DNA from: Datnioides undecimradiatus
Taxonomy: Eukaryota; Chordata; Actinopteri; Lobotiformes; Datnioididae
Assembly (NCBI GenBank): GCA_008933995.1
Contig: WARS01000016.1
Span: 16,186,886 to 16,250,885, forward strand
Reading direction: 5' to 3'
DNA length: 64,000 bases
Part shown: piece by piece, positions 1 through 12,813 of the stretch
Layout: each line of letters begins with the position of its first letter
How positions within the stretch are numbered: the first letter of the stretch is position 1
Translations under genes and position numbers: made by a program
The notes under the pieces: model-generated
The model's input: only the letters and a program-made list of their open reading frames with translations
What the model was told of the DNA's origin: nothing
The model's database searches: none

Positions 1-526
1 TCAGTGAAGAAAAATATATACAGCAGACAATAAATGTATACAGCAGACAGACAATTAGTGGGTGAAATAATAAATATATATAATACCAGTCAAAAATATA
101 GGTGTTTACAGTATTTGTACACAACATCAAAAACACAGTGGGCCAAACACACTACGGAGGAAAAAGAAGAAATACACATATCTTTGTCCTCAGTAGGGAA
201 AAAAAAAATCAAATAAAGTAAAGTATCACAGCCATGTCTGCACTTTCACACACAAGTCTCCAATTATAATGAGATATTTTTTATCCCAGTAAGCTGGAAT
301 ACTCATGGAAATATCCAAACTTGGTCTGTACTGAGCCAAAAACTTGAGCATCAGTTTGACCGTGTTTGACATAATGTAAGTGAGGCACAAGAATTGCATT
401 CAGTCTGCTCTGTCTGGTCATTATGAACCACAGGCACTCATCCAGATTGAGGAGTTGTGTTTGAGTTTCGCACTCTTCCCATGACGGACAGGATGCTTAT
501 CAGCCTGTTGCCCTCTTGTCTGTCAG
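1..526 (+). other. nans: nans intron (partial)
   Basis: This is non-coding sequence before the first visible nans exon, and I see no earlier nans exon in it. It ends in a pyrimidine-rich acceptor with AG at 525-526. The short open frame that runs into the exon from 457 is intron read-through. Confidence 0.7.
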
Positions 527-1874
527 GACGGCCCATGGTGGTGTCCAGTGGGATGCAGTCCATGGAGACAATGCGTCGGGTCTACAAAACGGTGAAGGAG
601 CACAACCCAAATTTCACCATCCTTCAGTGCACCAGCGCCTACCCCCTGGAGGCTGAAGATGTCAACCTCAGGGTGATAACGGTGAGAAAACAGAAAAGAG
701 TCTTGAGTCCTGTGTATTAAGGTTGGTAGAATGGTGCATAGACTTGTAAAGGTTTTCCAACCACACTGAGTTTACAGGTGATCCATTAAAGCAAAATCAA
801 GAGCTCTTAGCAGATGCATATTAAAATCTCTAATATTCGTATGTTGATAGAAATATGCTGCCAACCAGCATGTAAATATTCAGTTCTTGTATAGATTAAA
901 CAAACGAGATATAACGTGTTGAGCTGCTGGTAGAAAGATTTTGATACCTGTGGACTGAGCCAGGCTCACTGTTGCCCTGTTTCAAGTCACTATAAGAACA
1001 AGCTAATTTTAACTTTACCTCAATTTCAGTAACCTCATTATAAAAATGCACGCATAGTTAAATTTTAATATTGTCTTTTAAAGGCCAGAGACGTCTAACA
1101 ATGATTTTATGGCAGTCCCTCACTATTTCTCATGTAAAATAACAGTTCACCATTTTCAGAGTTGCTGGTTGGTAGATTTTGTTACCATTTGGTAGAGCCA
1201 GCCTTTATGCTGTCTATTTCCCAATGAAGTCTGTATTTATATATACTAGATGTGAAACTGTTCCTTAATAGTAGCACTTGTCTCGCCCGTTCGTCAACCT
1301 CAGGAATACCAGAAAGAATTTCCAGATATTCCCATTGGGTATTCTGGCCACGAGTCTGGGATCAATATTTCAATTGCGGCCGTGTCTCTGGGGGCAAAAG
1401 TCATTGAGCGTCACATAACCTTGGACAAGACGTGGAAAGGAAGCGACCACGCGGCCTCGCTGGAACCCTCCGAGCTGGCTGAGCTGGTTCGCTCCATCCG
1501 GCTGGTGGAGAGGGCGCTGGGGAGCGGCATCAAGCAGATGCTGCCTTGTGAGAAGCCATGCCATGATAAGGTGAGATACTCCACAAGATGATGCACAAAG
1601 ATGCGAGTCAACCACTGCTTTGGAAAGGCAGAGAACAATAATACTTTGTGTCTTTTTCTTTCAGCTCGGTAAATCAGTGGTAGCCAAGGTCAAGATCCCC
1701 AAAGGAACTGTCCTGACTCTGGACATGTTGACTGTGAAGGTGGCTGAGCCCATGGGCGTCGTGGCCGAGGACATCTTCCAGCTGGTTGGTAAGGTGGTGA
1801 CGGAGGATGTGGAGGAGGACGAGAGCGTCACACCTGAGGTGGTGGACAACTATGGCAAGAGGGCCAAGTGCTGA
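527..1874 (+). CDS. nans: N-acetylneuraminate (sialic acid) synthase, C-terminal three exons
   Basis: The enzyme condenses ManNAc-6-phosphate (or mannose-6-phosphate) with phosphoenolpyruvate to give Neu5Ac-9-phosphate (or KDN-9-phosphate) in the cytosol, the committed step of sialic acid synthesis. Coding exons are 527-681, 1304-1570 and 1665-1874. Phases agree: the first exon begins inside a Gly codon and the rest join at phase 0. They encode about 210 residues, so roughly the first 150 of the usual ~359 lie off the left edge. Visible landmarks are GRPMVVSSGMQS, the LQCTSAYPL strand, GYSGHE and LDKTWKGSDHAASLEP of the NeuB-type barrel. The last exon is the C-terminal SAF (antifreeze-like) domain (KSVVAKVKIPKGT, DMLTVKV). 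The TGA stop is at 1872-1874. Nothing looks broken. Identification rests on remembered near-identity to human NANS along the whole stretch. Confidence 0.95.
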
Positions 1875-2720
1875 GGACGTCAGAGAGGTTTTGAAGAGGG
1901 AATAAAAAGTCATTTCATTTCAGAGGAGATTCGATGATTCCTCCGGGGATAATTTGGAGGAATCTAAACGTGACACAGGCTGGAGTGTCGAGGCCGTTTT
2001 GATGATGGTGCTTCTGAGGTTTCTGACATCGTAGTCATGGACGATCAGTAACTTGTTGCATAATTGGACAGTGAATTTGTCTGGTAGTATGAATATGCCC
2101 CTTTAGTTCTTCTTTGCCAAAGCATCTTTAATTTTCTATAAGCTGCCTTAAATGTTATTTACTAACCCTTTGGCAAACAGGCTGTCACCATAGTTTCAGC
2201 TCTGTGGTCAGTGCAAGTGCAGTGCTCTCTGAGGAGACACAGAAGTGAGTTGATACTGTTACATACCTTGCACCTTAGTTTTAGCCTGCACTCTAAAGAT
2301 GAAATGAACAGGCACAGAGTCTGCTATACTTGCCAAACAGTCAGTGAACACCTCTTGCAACATTAAACTGTCAAGGTTGTCACCTGGTGTCAGAAGGCCT
2401 CTAGTAATTTAAGTCTGTGGTATCAGGCAGGATTTGAGAGCAGCAAAATAAGACTAGATGCATAAAACTTGAACTAATATGCGAACATCATCTGTCTGAA
2501 TGCATTTTGGAACCAGCCTAATACCCACTTTCACAATTGACTTTATGTTTTTCATAAACCAGACTCCCTCTGTCTCTGTTCTGGCACCACCAGTGTCCTC
2601 TATTTGTGCTTTCAGGATGAAGGAATGCCCATTTATAAATATTACCATGTGTAAATCTGCTGAAATCAAAGATGTTCTGAAAAGATGAAGTCTCCAAATA
2701 AAATGTTGCCCATCATCTTT
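1875..2720 (+). other. nans: nans 3' UTR with two poly(A) signals
   Basis: Downstream of the nans stop, AATAAA occurs at 1901-1906, only 27 bases on, and again at 2697-2702. Use of the distal signal would give a 3' UTR of about 0.8 kb. Which one is used cannot be told from sequence. Confidence 0.5.
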
Positions 2721-4314
2721 GATCTTTCCACCTTTTTACAGCAATACTTTGGTGTTTGGCTGGAGTATTACACACATAGTAGTAGAATATCATCATAGCA
2801 GTATACTTACTTACTTCACATTTTCTTTAAGGTAGTGTTGTTGTAAACTTTAGGCAGTATATAGATATATAGATACTATATTGTATACTTTTAGATACTG
2901 TTTCAGATCTGGAACTATTAAGTTCATGATCTTTGATAACACAAAGTTATATACACAGGAAATAATGTTGCCATTTACATCAACAATATTCTTAAACATA
3001 TACTTGGATGCAAACAGGATATTTTACTCTCTGTTGAAGAATTGAAGACTTGTGACTGTTCAAGGTGGAGATGAGCCCCGCGTTACAGAGTTTATGAAAA
3101 AAACTCTGAAACTAACAGCTGATATCTTTTTAATCAAATTGAAATGAAACTACAACCAGTGATGAGCAGCTGCCATCAGTATGCAAATGAGTGTGAGTGA
3201 GTGAATGCAGACTAATAGAAAATCACTCTATAAGTACAGTCCATTTACCATTTGACCACGTAAACCCCATGATGTTACTGCTGCAAGCTACAGCCTCTTC
3301 TCATGTGACTCCTAAGGGTGGTATTGGCTCAAAAGGTCACATGTCTCATTACAGCCTTAGTTAAGCTTTCATGATCATGGATGGTGAGTTTAAAAATCTT
3401 CAGTTTTGTATTTGAAAAATTAAATATGATTCCCAGGCTTTTAAAATATTTAGTTATTTCACACCACAGGGACTCCAATAAAGAGACAAAACTTGTGATG
3501 CTCTGGAGTGGAGCGAGCTTCCAGCTGGTTTGGCATAAACACCATCTGCAGATGAAGGAACGCGGTTGTTGTTGCAGGTGGTAATGTTGCAGAGATCATG
3601 GTGAGACTGTCTCGCACACAGACCACCAAGTGCATACAGATACAACACAGTTTTAAACTGAGCCCAAATTAAACTTTAAGGAGAAGATCACCATTAGAGC
3701 CTGCAAACAGTTAACCACTGCAGTTTAAAAACATAGTTAATAAGCATGCCAAAGGAAATGTAGTTTAAACATTTGAAGTTGCAGTTTTTCACAAAAATCA
3801 CAAAACTCCATGCCAACAAATTTACATTTTAATTTGTTATTGAATGATTGATTACTGTCAATTTTGGGCTGTAAATAGAGCTAATTTTGAACTTGAAACA
3901 CTAGATGGAGCTGTTTCTCTGTTTGCGTCTAGCAGGAAGAAATTTTCAACCCACCCGTAACTGTTTCAGTAGGCAACAAACTCATACACTCCAGTTTCTG
4001 TGAAACAATACAACCCCTCCTTGCACCAGCTTCTTAATATTTACTATTTGAATTAATGTCTATTTAAAAAAAAGAAAAGAAAGCTTGTCTGCTGCAGTGA
4101 CCACTGGTTTGTGAGTAATCTCTCTGGATCTAAAGATCAGAGGATTTCCCTCAGATTATAAAAAGTCTGTCTGAAACAGGTCTTATGCCTCTTGTTTCAT
4201 GAAAGCAGAGGTGCTCGGTGAAAGGTGAAGGTAAGAAGGACTAATGAGCCGTGTGGGTTGTCCTCCCACCGGCCGCCTTAGCTGCTGAAATCATCCTGCT
4301 CATCACAGATTAAG

Positions 4315-4400
4315 ATAGATAGATAGATAGATAGATAGATACTTTATTAATCCCGAGGGAAATTTAGGTGTCCAGCAGCAGTGTAAAATTGTAAAATTGT
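4315..4400. repeat. GATA array plus retroposon-tail-like sequence
   Basis: A run of GATA units leads directly into TACTTTATTAATCCCGAGGG and then GAAATTT. This join of GATA microsatellite and 'tactttattgatccc' motif is a common dispersed repeat in fish genomes, probably the antisense 3' tail of a non-LTR element. The family is named from memory only, and the edge on the right is uncertain. Confidence 0.55.
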
Positions 4401-7241
4401 GCAAACACTTGCATGTATAAAAAACTTCAGAAAATGGAGAAATGAAATAAAGTAAAAATAGACATAAAATTGAATAAAGTTAAATAAAATAAGTATAATA
4501 AATAATAGAACTGTTCAGCAAATGTCTCAGTAAACCAGTGAGAGCTGTGAGCTGGACAAACATTAGGATTAACTACCAGCTACTGACAGAAACCTGGGGA
4601 GAATCACTTGCTCCTGCATGCTACAATATAAAGTGTGTCAACGGCTGTTTATAGCAGGAAACAGGTGGGATTCTTCCGCTGTGAACTTCAGCTTCAAAAC
4701 TCAGCAGTGTCTCTACATCAGCTGCGGTGTTACATGTCTTGTTTCATTCGGGGGGGGGGGGTCATCTACCCAGTTTCACTTCAGTGTCAATAAAAATAAC
4801 AAGCCTTTAAGTGAAACTTGTCGGTGATGGTGCCAAATTTACATATAACATCAGTATCAACAAGTACTGAAACATTAAAATAACCATATGTTTATTAATT
4901 AATGTCTTATAATATCAAAGCCAGGTTTTGTTATAGTCAGGTTATATTTTTATAACTCCAATAAGATATTTTTCAAATAGTCATAAAATAGCGGTGTCGG
5001 CTTGTTCAAGGAACCCAAGAAGACTTAGGTAAACTACTGCAGCGTTATCAGAATCCGTATGGCCAGTTTGAAATGAAAGGCCTTTGTCTGTTAGCTCAAC
5101 ATCTACTTCTTAGTTTTCTTCTGTGAAGTACGCAATACTTTAAATCATTAGAGATACATTTAAGAGAAAGAAAACACGCGTTATAATTAACTGTTTGTTA
5201 AAGCTGTAATCTGGCCTGCAGGCCCGTCATTGTCAGGTCTCTGAATATCTCCACACGCTGACACGATTTGCAAGGGCTGTTGTAAGAGCTGTTCTTGGCA
5301 TTTAAAGAGTTTGAATGGTGGTGCTTTTCTTTGGGGTTTGTTTTTATTTGTTTGCCTTTCAAAATCCTGAAATATGCAGAAAAGATTGAATATTGGATTT
5401 ATTGGCTCCTCTGTTTAGTTTAGAGTTAGCATCATTAACTATATTTTTTCATTAGGTCACAGGTTACCTTAAAAATCCCTGTTCACATCCACTGTGTGTG
5501 AAGCCGGTCCTGGATGCTACTGTCTCAGAGTTTAGGGTAATGTGAGCTGCTCCATCCTGCCCTTTATTGGATTTGGTGAAGTTTAATGTGACTGTACACC
5601 ATACTTGCCAAAATGTGTTAACCAGCGGAAGATATTACTCGTGGGTTATGTTTGGCTATCAGTTAGTTCACTTTCTCAGAATCTTCTTTTCTGTAAAACT
5701 AAAATGCTATATTAAATATGCGCAATAAAGCATGAATCAGTAGTGAGTCTAAATAGCTCTCCACTGCAACATAAGAGCATGTTGTTTTTATCTTTTCATG
5801 TCGTCTTCATAGATCATCCAGCGTTTGAGTGGTAATTCTGCCACCATTATCAGTGTAGACTGGAAGGTATGGCAATAGTTACTAAGGTAGGTAGGGCTAA
5901 GCGAAGTGCCAGCTCCCTTCGACTCAAATCATACAGGCTGGCTCATTGTACAGAAGATCTCACAGATTACCTGGGCCACCCCGGCTCACAGGTAGAGGGT
6001 CTCTCATATACAGAGCAGCTATTTAAGGCACAAGCTTTATCCAATAAGCTGCTGCTGATCCCAGCTTCACAAACGAACATGAATCTGTCCCTCTCACTTT
6101 TCAATGCCGGCCCTAATAACAAAAGCAATGCAGCAAGTGGGCCACTTCTCACCTTGGTTTAAAGATAATTATAGTTATTTAAGGAATTCTGCAAAGCAAG
6201 CTTTTCATGACTCTTGGCCATTGTCAGGATCATTTTACTACTTAGTTGTAGTTGGGCAACATCTACAGTAACTCCGACTACCTCAGAGTTGACACCAACC
6301 TGATCTGTTGTGTTTTTGAAGCGCAGACCATTAAAAAACTCAACCTGAAATAGTGGACAAAGGTCTGGTGAAGCTTCCCTTGCATGCCAGGAGACTTATT
6401 TTTATTTCAAGTTCTGCAGGCGATGTACCTCAGCTTACCTAGAAGGAGAGTCAGGATAGCTTGGTTGCTTATGTAACAAGTTTAGCCTTTTCAGGTCTTT
6501 ACATAGCCCTTAATTTAGCAGCTATGGCCCGAATACAGAGTCCTGACTGAGGTCAAACACCTCTGCACCAAACCTAATGTCACCTCAGGCCATGACATTG
6601 GCCCTGTAGTTTTACAGGGTGTAAATATACAACGTATGCTCAATACAGAAAGGACACAGCACCTTTATTCGTTTTGGCATTTTGGCACAGTTTGTGTTTT
6701 TTTCATGTTTTCCTGCATATAAGGTGTCCTCAGAGAGTCCTGAGGCCACATGGACATGTAGCCAGAAAAACACCCAGTAACAATGAAATGTCATCATCCT
6801 TTGTGCAGAAGTTTTGAAAAAGCATGCTGCTGTTCCCAGAAGGCAATGAATCTTTTAAGTGGTCTTGAGCAGCTGAAACTAACTTTCTGTAAGCCACTGA
6901 GAGCAACACTTTTCTTGCAAAGAGAAAGTTAGCAGCCCACTCCATTAAGTATGCTCCTGTTTAATTGGATGAGAACAGTAGGAGGTGAGCAACGATAGGT
7001 AGGTCTGGTTGGATTTAATCCCAGCAGGGTTGAGTGTTTTCTTATATTAGTCTCATAAATATCCATGTTTCATTTGTTCTGATATTTATTTTGTTCAAAG
7101 TTTATTCAGTTTATTTGCTGAATTCAGACCTCTTTAAAAAGTTTTTTGTTTCTTATCTGCCAGTGGGATGAGATCATTTATATTTCACTAATTTTGACTT
7201 TTATAAAACTGCACATGTCTAATCTTCTGTCTCGTACTCTA

Positions 7242-7284
<43 letters not shown>
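7242..7284. repeat. (CT)n(CA)n compound microsatellite
   Basis: Seven CT units pass into about fifteen CA units; intergenic. Confidence 0.95.
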
Positions 7285-7286
<2 letters not shown>

Positions 7287-7429
7287 TAGACTGAACCTGT
7301 AGAGGTGGGGCTGTGTTAGGCACAAGCTACGTAATAGAATAGGTCACATTTGAACTCACCTTCAGATGGCTACTTAAGCTTACAGTTCTCATGTGTAAAT
7401 CCTGGCCTGACTTGAAGTCTGCACATGCT

Positions 7430-7430
<1 letters not shown>

Positions 7431-7486
<56 letters not shown>
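7431..7486. repeat. (CA)28 microsatellite
   Basis: Uninterrupted CA array of 56 bp. It produces spurious His/Thr and Cys/Val open frames on the two strands. Confidence 0.97.
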
Positions 7487-7487
<1 letters not shown>

Positions 7488-9219
7488 TTATTGCTGTGTT
7501 ACAAATGAAGGATGCAGGATTGTCTCTTAAGAGCAGGTGTTGCACCCAAAGCCAATTACATACATGTGGGAAATGAACGACAGAAGGCGCGGTGTCCTCA
7601 CTTCCAGCAACGGGCTATTTATGACTTAAACATGGACTGATAACTAAATTTGTGCTGCAATTTGGAAAAATCAGTCAATCAATAAATAAAACACTCAGTA
7701 ATTGCAACAATAGGAATGAATATTAAGAACACTTCAGTGTTCAGTGCAAAAGTATCTATAAATGTTAGCTAAAGCATGCAAAAAACATCAGACTCTAAAA
7801 GTTATGAAGCTGCTGCAGTGTGTTACGTCACAGAGTAATTGGGATAGTTTTCAGAGGCTTTAAGAACAGCACTATGATCTGATGGCACAATAGGCTTCAG
7901 TCCCATCAAGCTATAAGCTCCTTGTGTAAGACCCACTTGCTTGGGTGTGGGGATGGGAAGAAATGAAATAGTGGGAGAGGTGGAGAGAGGAAGGAAGACG
8001 GACAGTGATAGACAGCACTGATCCTTGTTCTTGGACGTGCAGAGAGAGAGAGGTGGGGACAGGTAGAAGGGGAGGTATACTGAAGAGGGGAGGCAGTGTC
8101 AAAGGGGGCAGGAACATTGAGAAGGAGGGAGGAGCACTTGGTCCTCTGCTTCTGACCTGGTGTCTTGGAGCTCCACTTCGTCTGAGGGAGGAAAATCTCA
8201 CTGAGGATTTACTGCCGGGACCTTCAGCCATTGGGACCTCTCTCTTTTGGGATTCATTTTGGTGGAATATTCACTCAGAGACTCAGAGCCTGACTACCTG
8301 CTGGAGTCCTTCCTGCTGCACGGGAGATTTCCAAGTGTGGTATGAGGAAAAAAAACATATAATTGAGTGTTTTGTGTGTGTAGCTGTAGTTTGTCTCTGC
8401 TCCAATTTCCCAATGAAGTCTAGCTTGATTCTTTAATGCAACTTTCACAGTTCACAGTTGGTCTTAAAATTGTTGCATAAATGTTTTAAAATAATAAATT
8501 GCTGTTTAACAGCAGATCATAGAAGACTGGACATTGTTTAAGACTTTTGAGATGAAGTTTTATCCCTGCTATTTGACCCAGTGTAGTTGTTGCAGTGCTA
8601 AATAACATTCATCAGTTCTTATTTGTCTCTCAAATTCAGAAATCATTTCGTTGGTGTCTTATTTCTGACTTTGTGCAGCGGCATCACTGTGCAGGGCATG
8701 AGGCTAATCTAAGTATATCTTCTCAGGGATTAAATAGCTTCCTAATGAGCTTTCGCTAATGACCAAGCTTCACTTAAAGGAGAGATCTCAGTGCAGGTTC
8801 TAAGCACAATGTCAAGAAGGCCACAGCACGTTAACAGAATTGCTGCTATTAATACTTTGTCTATTAACTGTTATTCACAATTGAGTACATGCTCAAATCA
8901 CAGCTGCAAAAAATTAAAGGATTTCAAAAGCTCCAATTTATTCAGATTATAAATATGTTATATATTTCTGGATATTTACATAAACCAATGAGTTGTGCGT
9001 TAATGTTCACTGAACTTATTGATGACTGCTGATTAAGTTTAAGAAAAGCCCTACAGATATTTTTGTGTTGGAGATGGAAATGCAAAATTTGCTGTGGAAA
9101 ATGTCAAGACATTTGTTTTTATTTTTTTAAATAAAAGTTTAGATTTTTCTTTGACAATTTTCTTTTAAGAATGCAGAAAAACAAATTTGCAAAAATAAGA
9201 CATCCATGTGACATGCTTA

Positions 9220-9223
<4 letters not shown>

Positions 9224-9273
<50 letters not shown>

Positions 9274-9315
9274 ACATACTAATGCTTATGCTCAATATAG
9301 AAAAGGACACAGCAC

Positions 9316-9377
<62 letters not shown>
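9224..9377. repeat. Two (TA)n arrays around a 47-bp spacer
   Basis: TA arrays at 9224-9271 and 9319-9377 flank a unique spacer. The spacer contains a segment also found at 6635-6667 (see findings). Confidence 0.95.
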
Positions 9378-9381
<4 letters not shown>

Positions 9382-9892
9382 AGTTTACATTTTTGACATT
9401 TAACTTGTTCTGAATCCAATGACACTAAAGAACAAAGGATGGTAAGAAAAACTGGTACTGTATCTTTATACCATGAACAAGTTCAGGCATTGCTATAAGT
9501 GCTTTAAAGGAAATTATAAAACTCACTGTCTTTGGACATCAATGGGTTAAAGTCAAAGTCATGAATTTCCTCTGCTCTAAAGCAGACTCAAATATTGACC
9601 TGGATGCTCACATAAGCACAGTCCCAAACTTTTATCTGCAAAGTAACTAGTAACTCTAGTTGTTAGATTATGTGCTGTCATAAGGACAATACTTCTTATG
9701 AAATGTTGTCCTCAGATATTGTGCAAGTGTCTTAAAATGGTACCTCATTATAGTACAACAAATTTACTTGAGTAAATGTGCTTATAGTTACATTCCACCA
9801 CAGTTAACCAGGCCTGTAAGAGTTAGTTAGAGAAAAGACAACATATTCATCAAGATATATGTTCAACCATCACTTCTTTTTTTATCTTGCAG

Positions 9893-10104
9893 TGAGTAAT
9901 ATGAGGAAGCCTTTGAATGGGCTGGATCCTGGGATCAGACTGCAGGGTTTCCATTGTGTTTAGACCGGGGAGCAGCATGCAAACAAATCGGTAAACCGTT
10001 GTGGCCTGTGAAACCCCTGCCCTCCTAGCCACCAGCACCACCAATCCAGATCTGGAGGGGATCCCAGACACTTCCACTCTGCCTGACAACCTGCGCCAAA
10101 CACA
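9893..10104 (+). other. slc24a2: slc24a2 5' UTR part of the first coding exon
   Basis: A strong acceptor (T-rich tract then TTGCAG, AG at 9891-9892) opens an exon that runs without interruption into the slc24a2 start. It implies at least one upstream non-coding exon. An in-frame TGA at 10084-10086, 21 bases before the ATG, fixes the start at 10105. Confidence 0.65.
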
Positions 10105-12780
10105 ATGGATTTCATGCTACCCATAAGGAGTCAAGGAATGATGCCTTCCTCCAGCTCTGAACCTCTTCTGGACCCTCACAGCAGCTGCACCAGTCAACAC
10201 TACTACCAGGGCATCAAAAGAAAGCTGCGACCTGGAAGAATTCTGGGCTTCATCATCAGCCTGGTAGTGGTCTGCACAGTCTGCTCATGGAGTGCCTTGC
10301 CACTGGCTACGACAGTGGCCAAAGAGCTGGAATCGGCTGCTGAGGGCTCAGCAGAAGCTGCAGTGCCCCAAAGAACTCTTCTGCAGCACCACAACCTCTC
10401 TGCGGCGCCGGAGGACACACCGGTGGCCATGAAATCATCTGAAATAGAGATGAATCACGGGGACTACCCAACAGACTACTTCACCGTGGAGGAAAGACGC
10501 CAGGGCTATGTGGTGCTCCATATGTTTGGCATGTTGTACATGTTTGTAGCCTTAGCCATTGTTTGCGATGAATTCTTTGTTCCTGCGCTTACTGTCATCA
10601 CAGAGAAGCTGGAGATCTCTGATGATGTAGCAGGAGCCACCTTCATGGCTGCCGGTGGCTCAGCCCCAGAGCTCTTCACTTCTGTCATAGGAGTCTTCGT
10701 CTCTCACAGTAACGTGGGTATTGGTACCATTGTGGGGTCTGCTGTCTTCAACATCCTGTTTGTGATCGGGATGTGCGCCCTGTTTTCAAAAGAGGTGTTA
10801 AACCTCACCTGGTGGCCTCTGTTCAGAGACGTCTCATTCTATATCATTGGCTTGCTCATGCTCATCTATTTCTTTCTGGATAATCAAATCACGGTGGGGG
10901 AAAGTATTGGCCTGCTGATGTGCTACACCTGCTATGTGACATTCATGAAGTTCAATGCCAAAGTGGAACTTCTCATCAAAAGCATGCTGGGCAGCAACCA
11001 AGTGGACGAACTGGAGACTGCACCAAAGGTGAGCCATCCATCCATCCATCCATCCATACATTGGTTCATAAGCCCAGCCACCCTTCAGTCACTTCATTAA
11101 ACTACCCCTTAATCTATCAACCCATATTCCAGTTCTTTTGATACCCAACCCATCTTTCATGTCACCCATACTGGATCCCAGCAGGTGATCCTTACATTAA
11201 TCCATCTGCTCATACATTTACCCCTGTTTTCTCATCCACTGATTGACCCCTCTGCTCACTGAAGGAGCATCCCCATCAGAAACAATCATCAAGAAGGTTT
11301 GGATTTTAGGAAAACAGGACAAATGAGATGAAGATCTCTTAAAAACAACTAGAACAAAGGATTAAACAGTGAACATTTGTGTTTTTTTTTACACTAGTTT
11401 CTGATGTGGATGGGGACGTTTCCCTCCAACAGCTTTTTGTCTAGTGTCTGTTTGCTGAAATCTGAGCAAATCTTTGATGACTATAGTTATAACAGCATTT
11501 GTATTTCACAATGAATAGGATCACTGAGTAAACATGTTGTGGCTATTGACCCCAAAATAGTAGCACTCCTGTTCTGGGAATCTGAGTGGTTGTTACATAG
11601 GAAGCACATAACAGAGTGCTGAACAGACAGCCCTCTGTCAGGCAGCCAAACCCTCCTGAATTCCCTTCTGAAGGATATAAAGATTTGTCTTAACCTGCCA
11701 CCTGTGCAGCTCGGACATTGACAGACGCTGATCCACACTGCAGCCTCTTGGTGCTGACTAAGTCTAGGAACAGGCCTTGTCTGCGGTCTCTACTTTTAGT
11801 AACCAACACTAGACCAGAGTCCAGTGAAGCTTCTCAGAATAGGACTGATGTAACAGAGCTGGTCTCTTAAACATCCCTACTTCAACTGAATTCAAGACAT
11901 TTTGTGTTAGAAGAAGGTACACGAGAATATATACAGAAGAAAGTTTAAGAATAGCACAAAAAATAAACAAAATAATAACTCTTATATTATTTGTACAATT
12001 TAGAAATTTCTTGTTGTGACAATGGAAGGACCTTTTAGTTTCATATATGGTAACTGCCAGTTGATGATAATGATAAAAAACTGGATGATAAAAAAGTGAA
12101 ATTGCAAATATTAAAGTCCATGCAAATATAAGTTAAAAGTTCTTTCTGAATAAGCCCAGCTGGATATATTGAGATATTTGTTTATCAGTTAAGATAGTTA
12201 TGTGACTGATAAAAACACCAAAAAGCACCAAATTAGTCCTGAAATCCTTGTATCCTCTCTTCAACCTTGTCAGGTCCCTCCTTCAGCTCCCCTTGTCTTT
12301 GTCATGACATTGGAACAAGTGGTCTCTTGCCTCTGGAGGAAGGCTGTAGCTTTGAGTGTTGTTTGTCCTCTACTTCAGCTCATCATTTGAAGCATCTGTG
12401 GTTATTCCATCTTAACATGGATTGTGTACAGAGCCCATGAGCCTGCATATATCTGGTCACCATGTCAGACATTTTTTAAAAAGTATTTTGAGATTTGAAA
12501 CACTTTATCTAGTGCTAAGTTAGTATTTGTTCTCTTGCATAGTGTGACTCACAGGCACAGGATGTTGACCCAATGACAGCAGACTCACAGTGCCAATCAC
12601 TTCACAACCACTAAACCAATCACTTGATGTTCACTTGGAGAAGATGATGGGAAAGATTAGCTTGGAGTGTTGTGCTGTTTGCTGTGGTGCTCATAAATAA
12701 CATATAGAGAGAAATGCTACATAAATGCAAAATTCAAGACAGGGAGGGGACAAAATGAATCAGTTTGAACACACACACAG

Positions 12781-12813
<33 letters not shown>

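Larger units (their letters stand above)
2721..9892. other. Intergenic region between nans and slc24a2
   Basis: No supported gene in this 7 kb. It holds a GATA array with a fish retroposon-like tail, several (CA)n and (TA)n arrays, a purine-rich GA-dense patch around 7950-8150, and an exon-like segment at 5813-5866 described in the findings. Non-coding first exon(s) of slc24a2 probably lie here. The stretch 8150-8340, ending in GTATGAG at 8340, is one candidate, but the sequence alone does not prove it. Confidence 0.5.

Noticed and set aside
5869-6162. 97-codon open frame on the + strand
   Set aside because: It has no recognised domain and lies in a different frame from the exon-like segment just before it. 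It looks like a chance frame.
7327-7576. Open frames of poly(Cys-Val) and poly(His-Thr)
   Set aside because: They are translations of the (CA)n array at 7431-7486. The same applies to similar frames near 28642, 36853, 41118, 45044, 52047, 54010 and 57736.
8005-8436. 143-codon open frame on the + strand
   Set aside because: The GA-rich composition explains its Gly/Arg/Glu bias, it matches no family I know, and no splice partners were found. The region may be transcribed as slc24a2 5' UTR instead.
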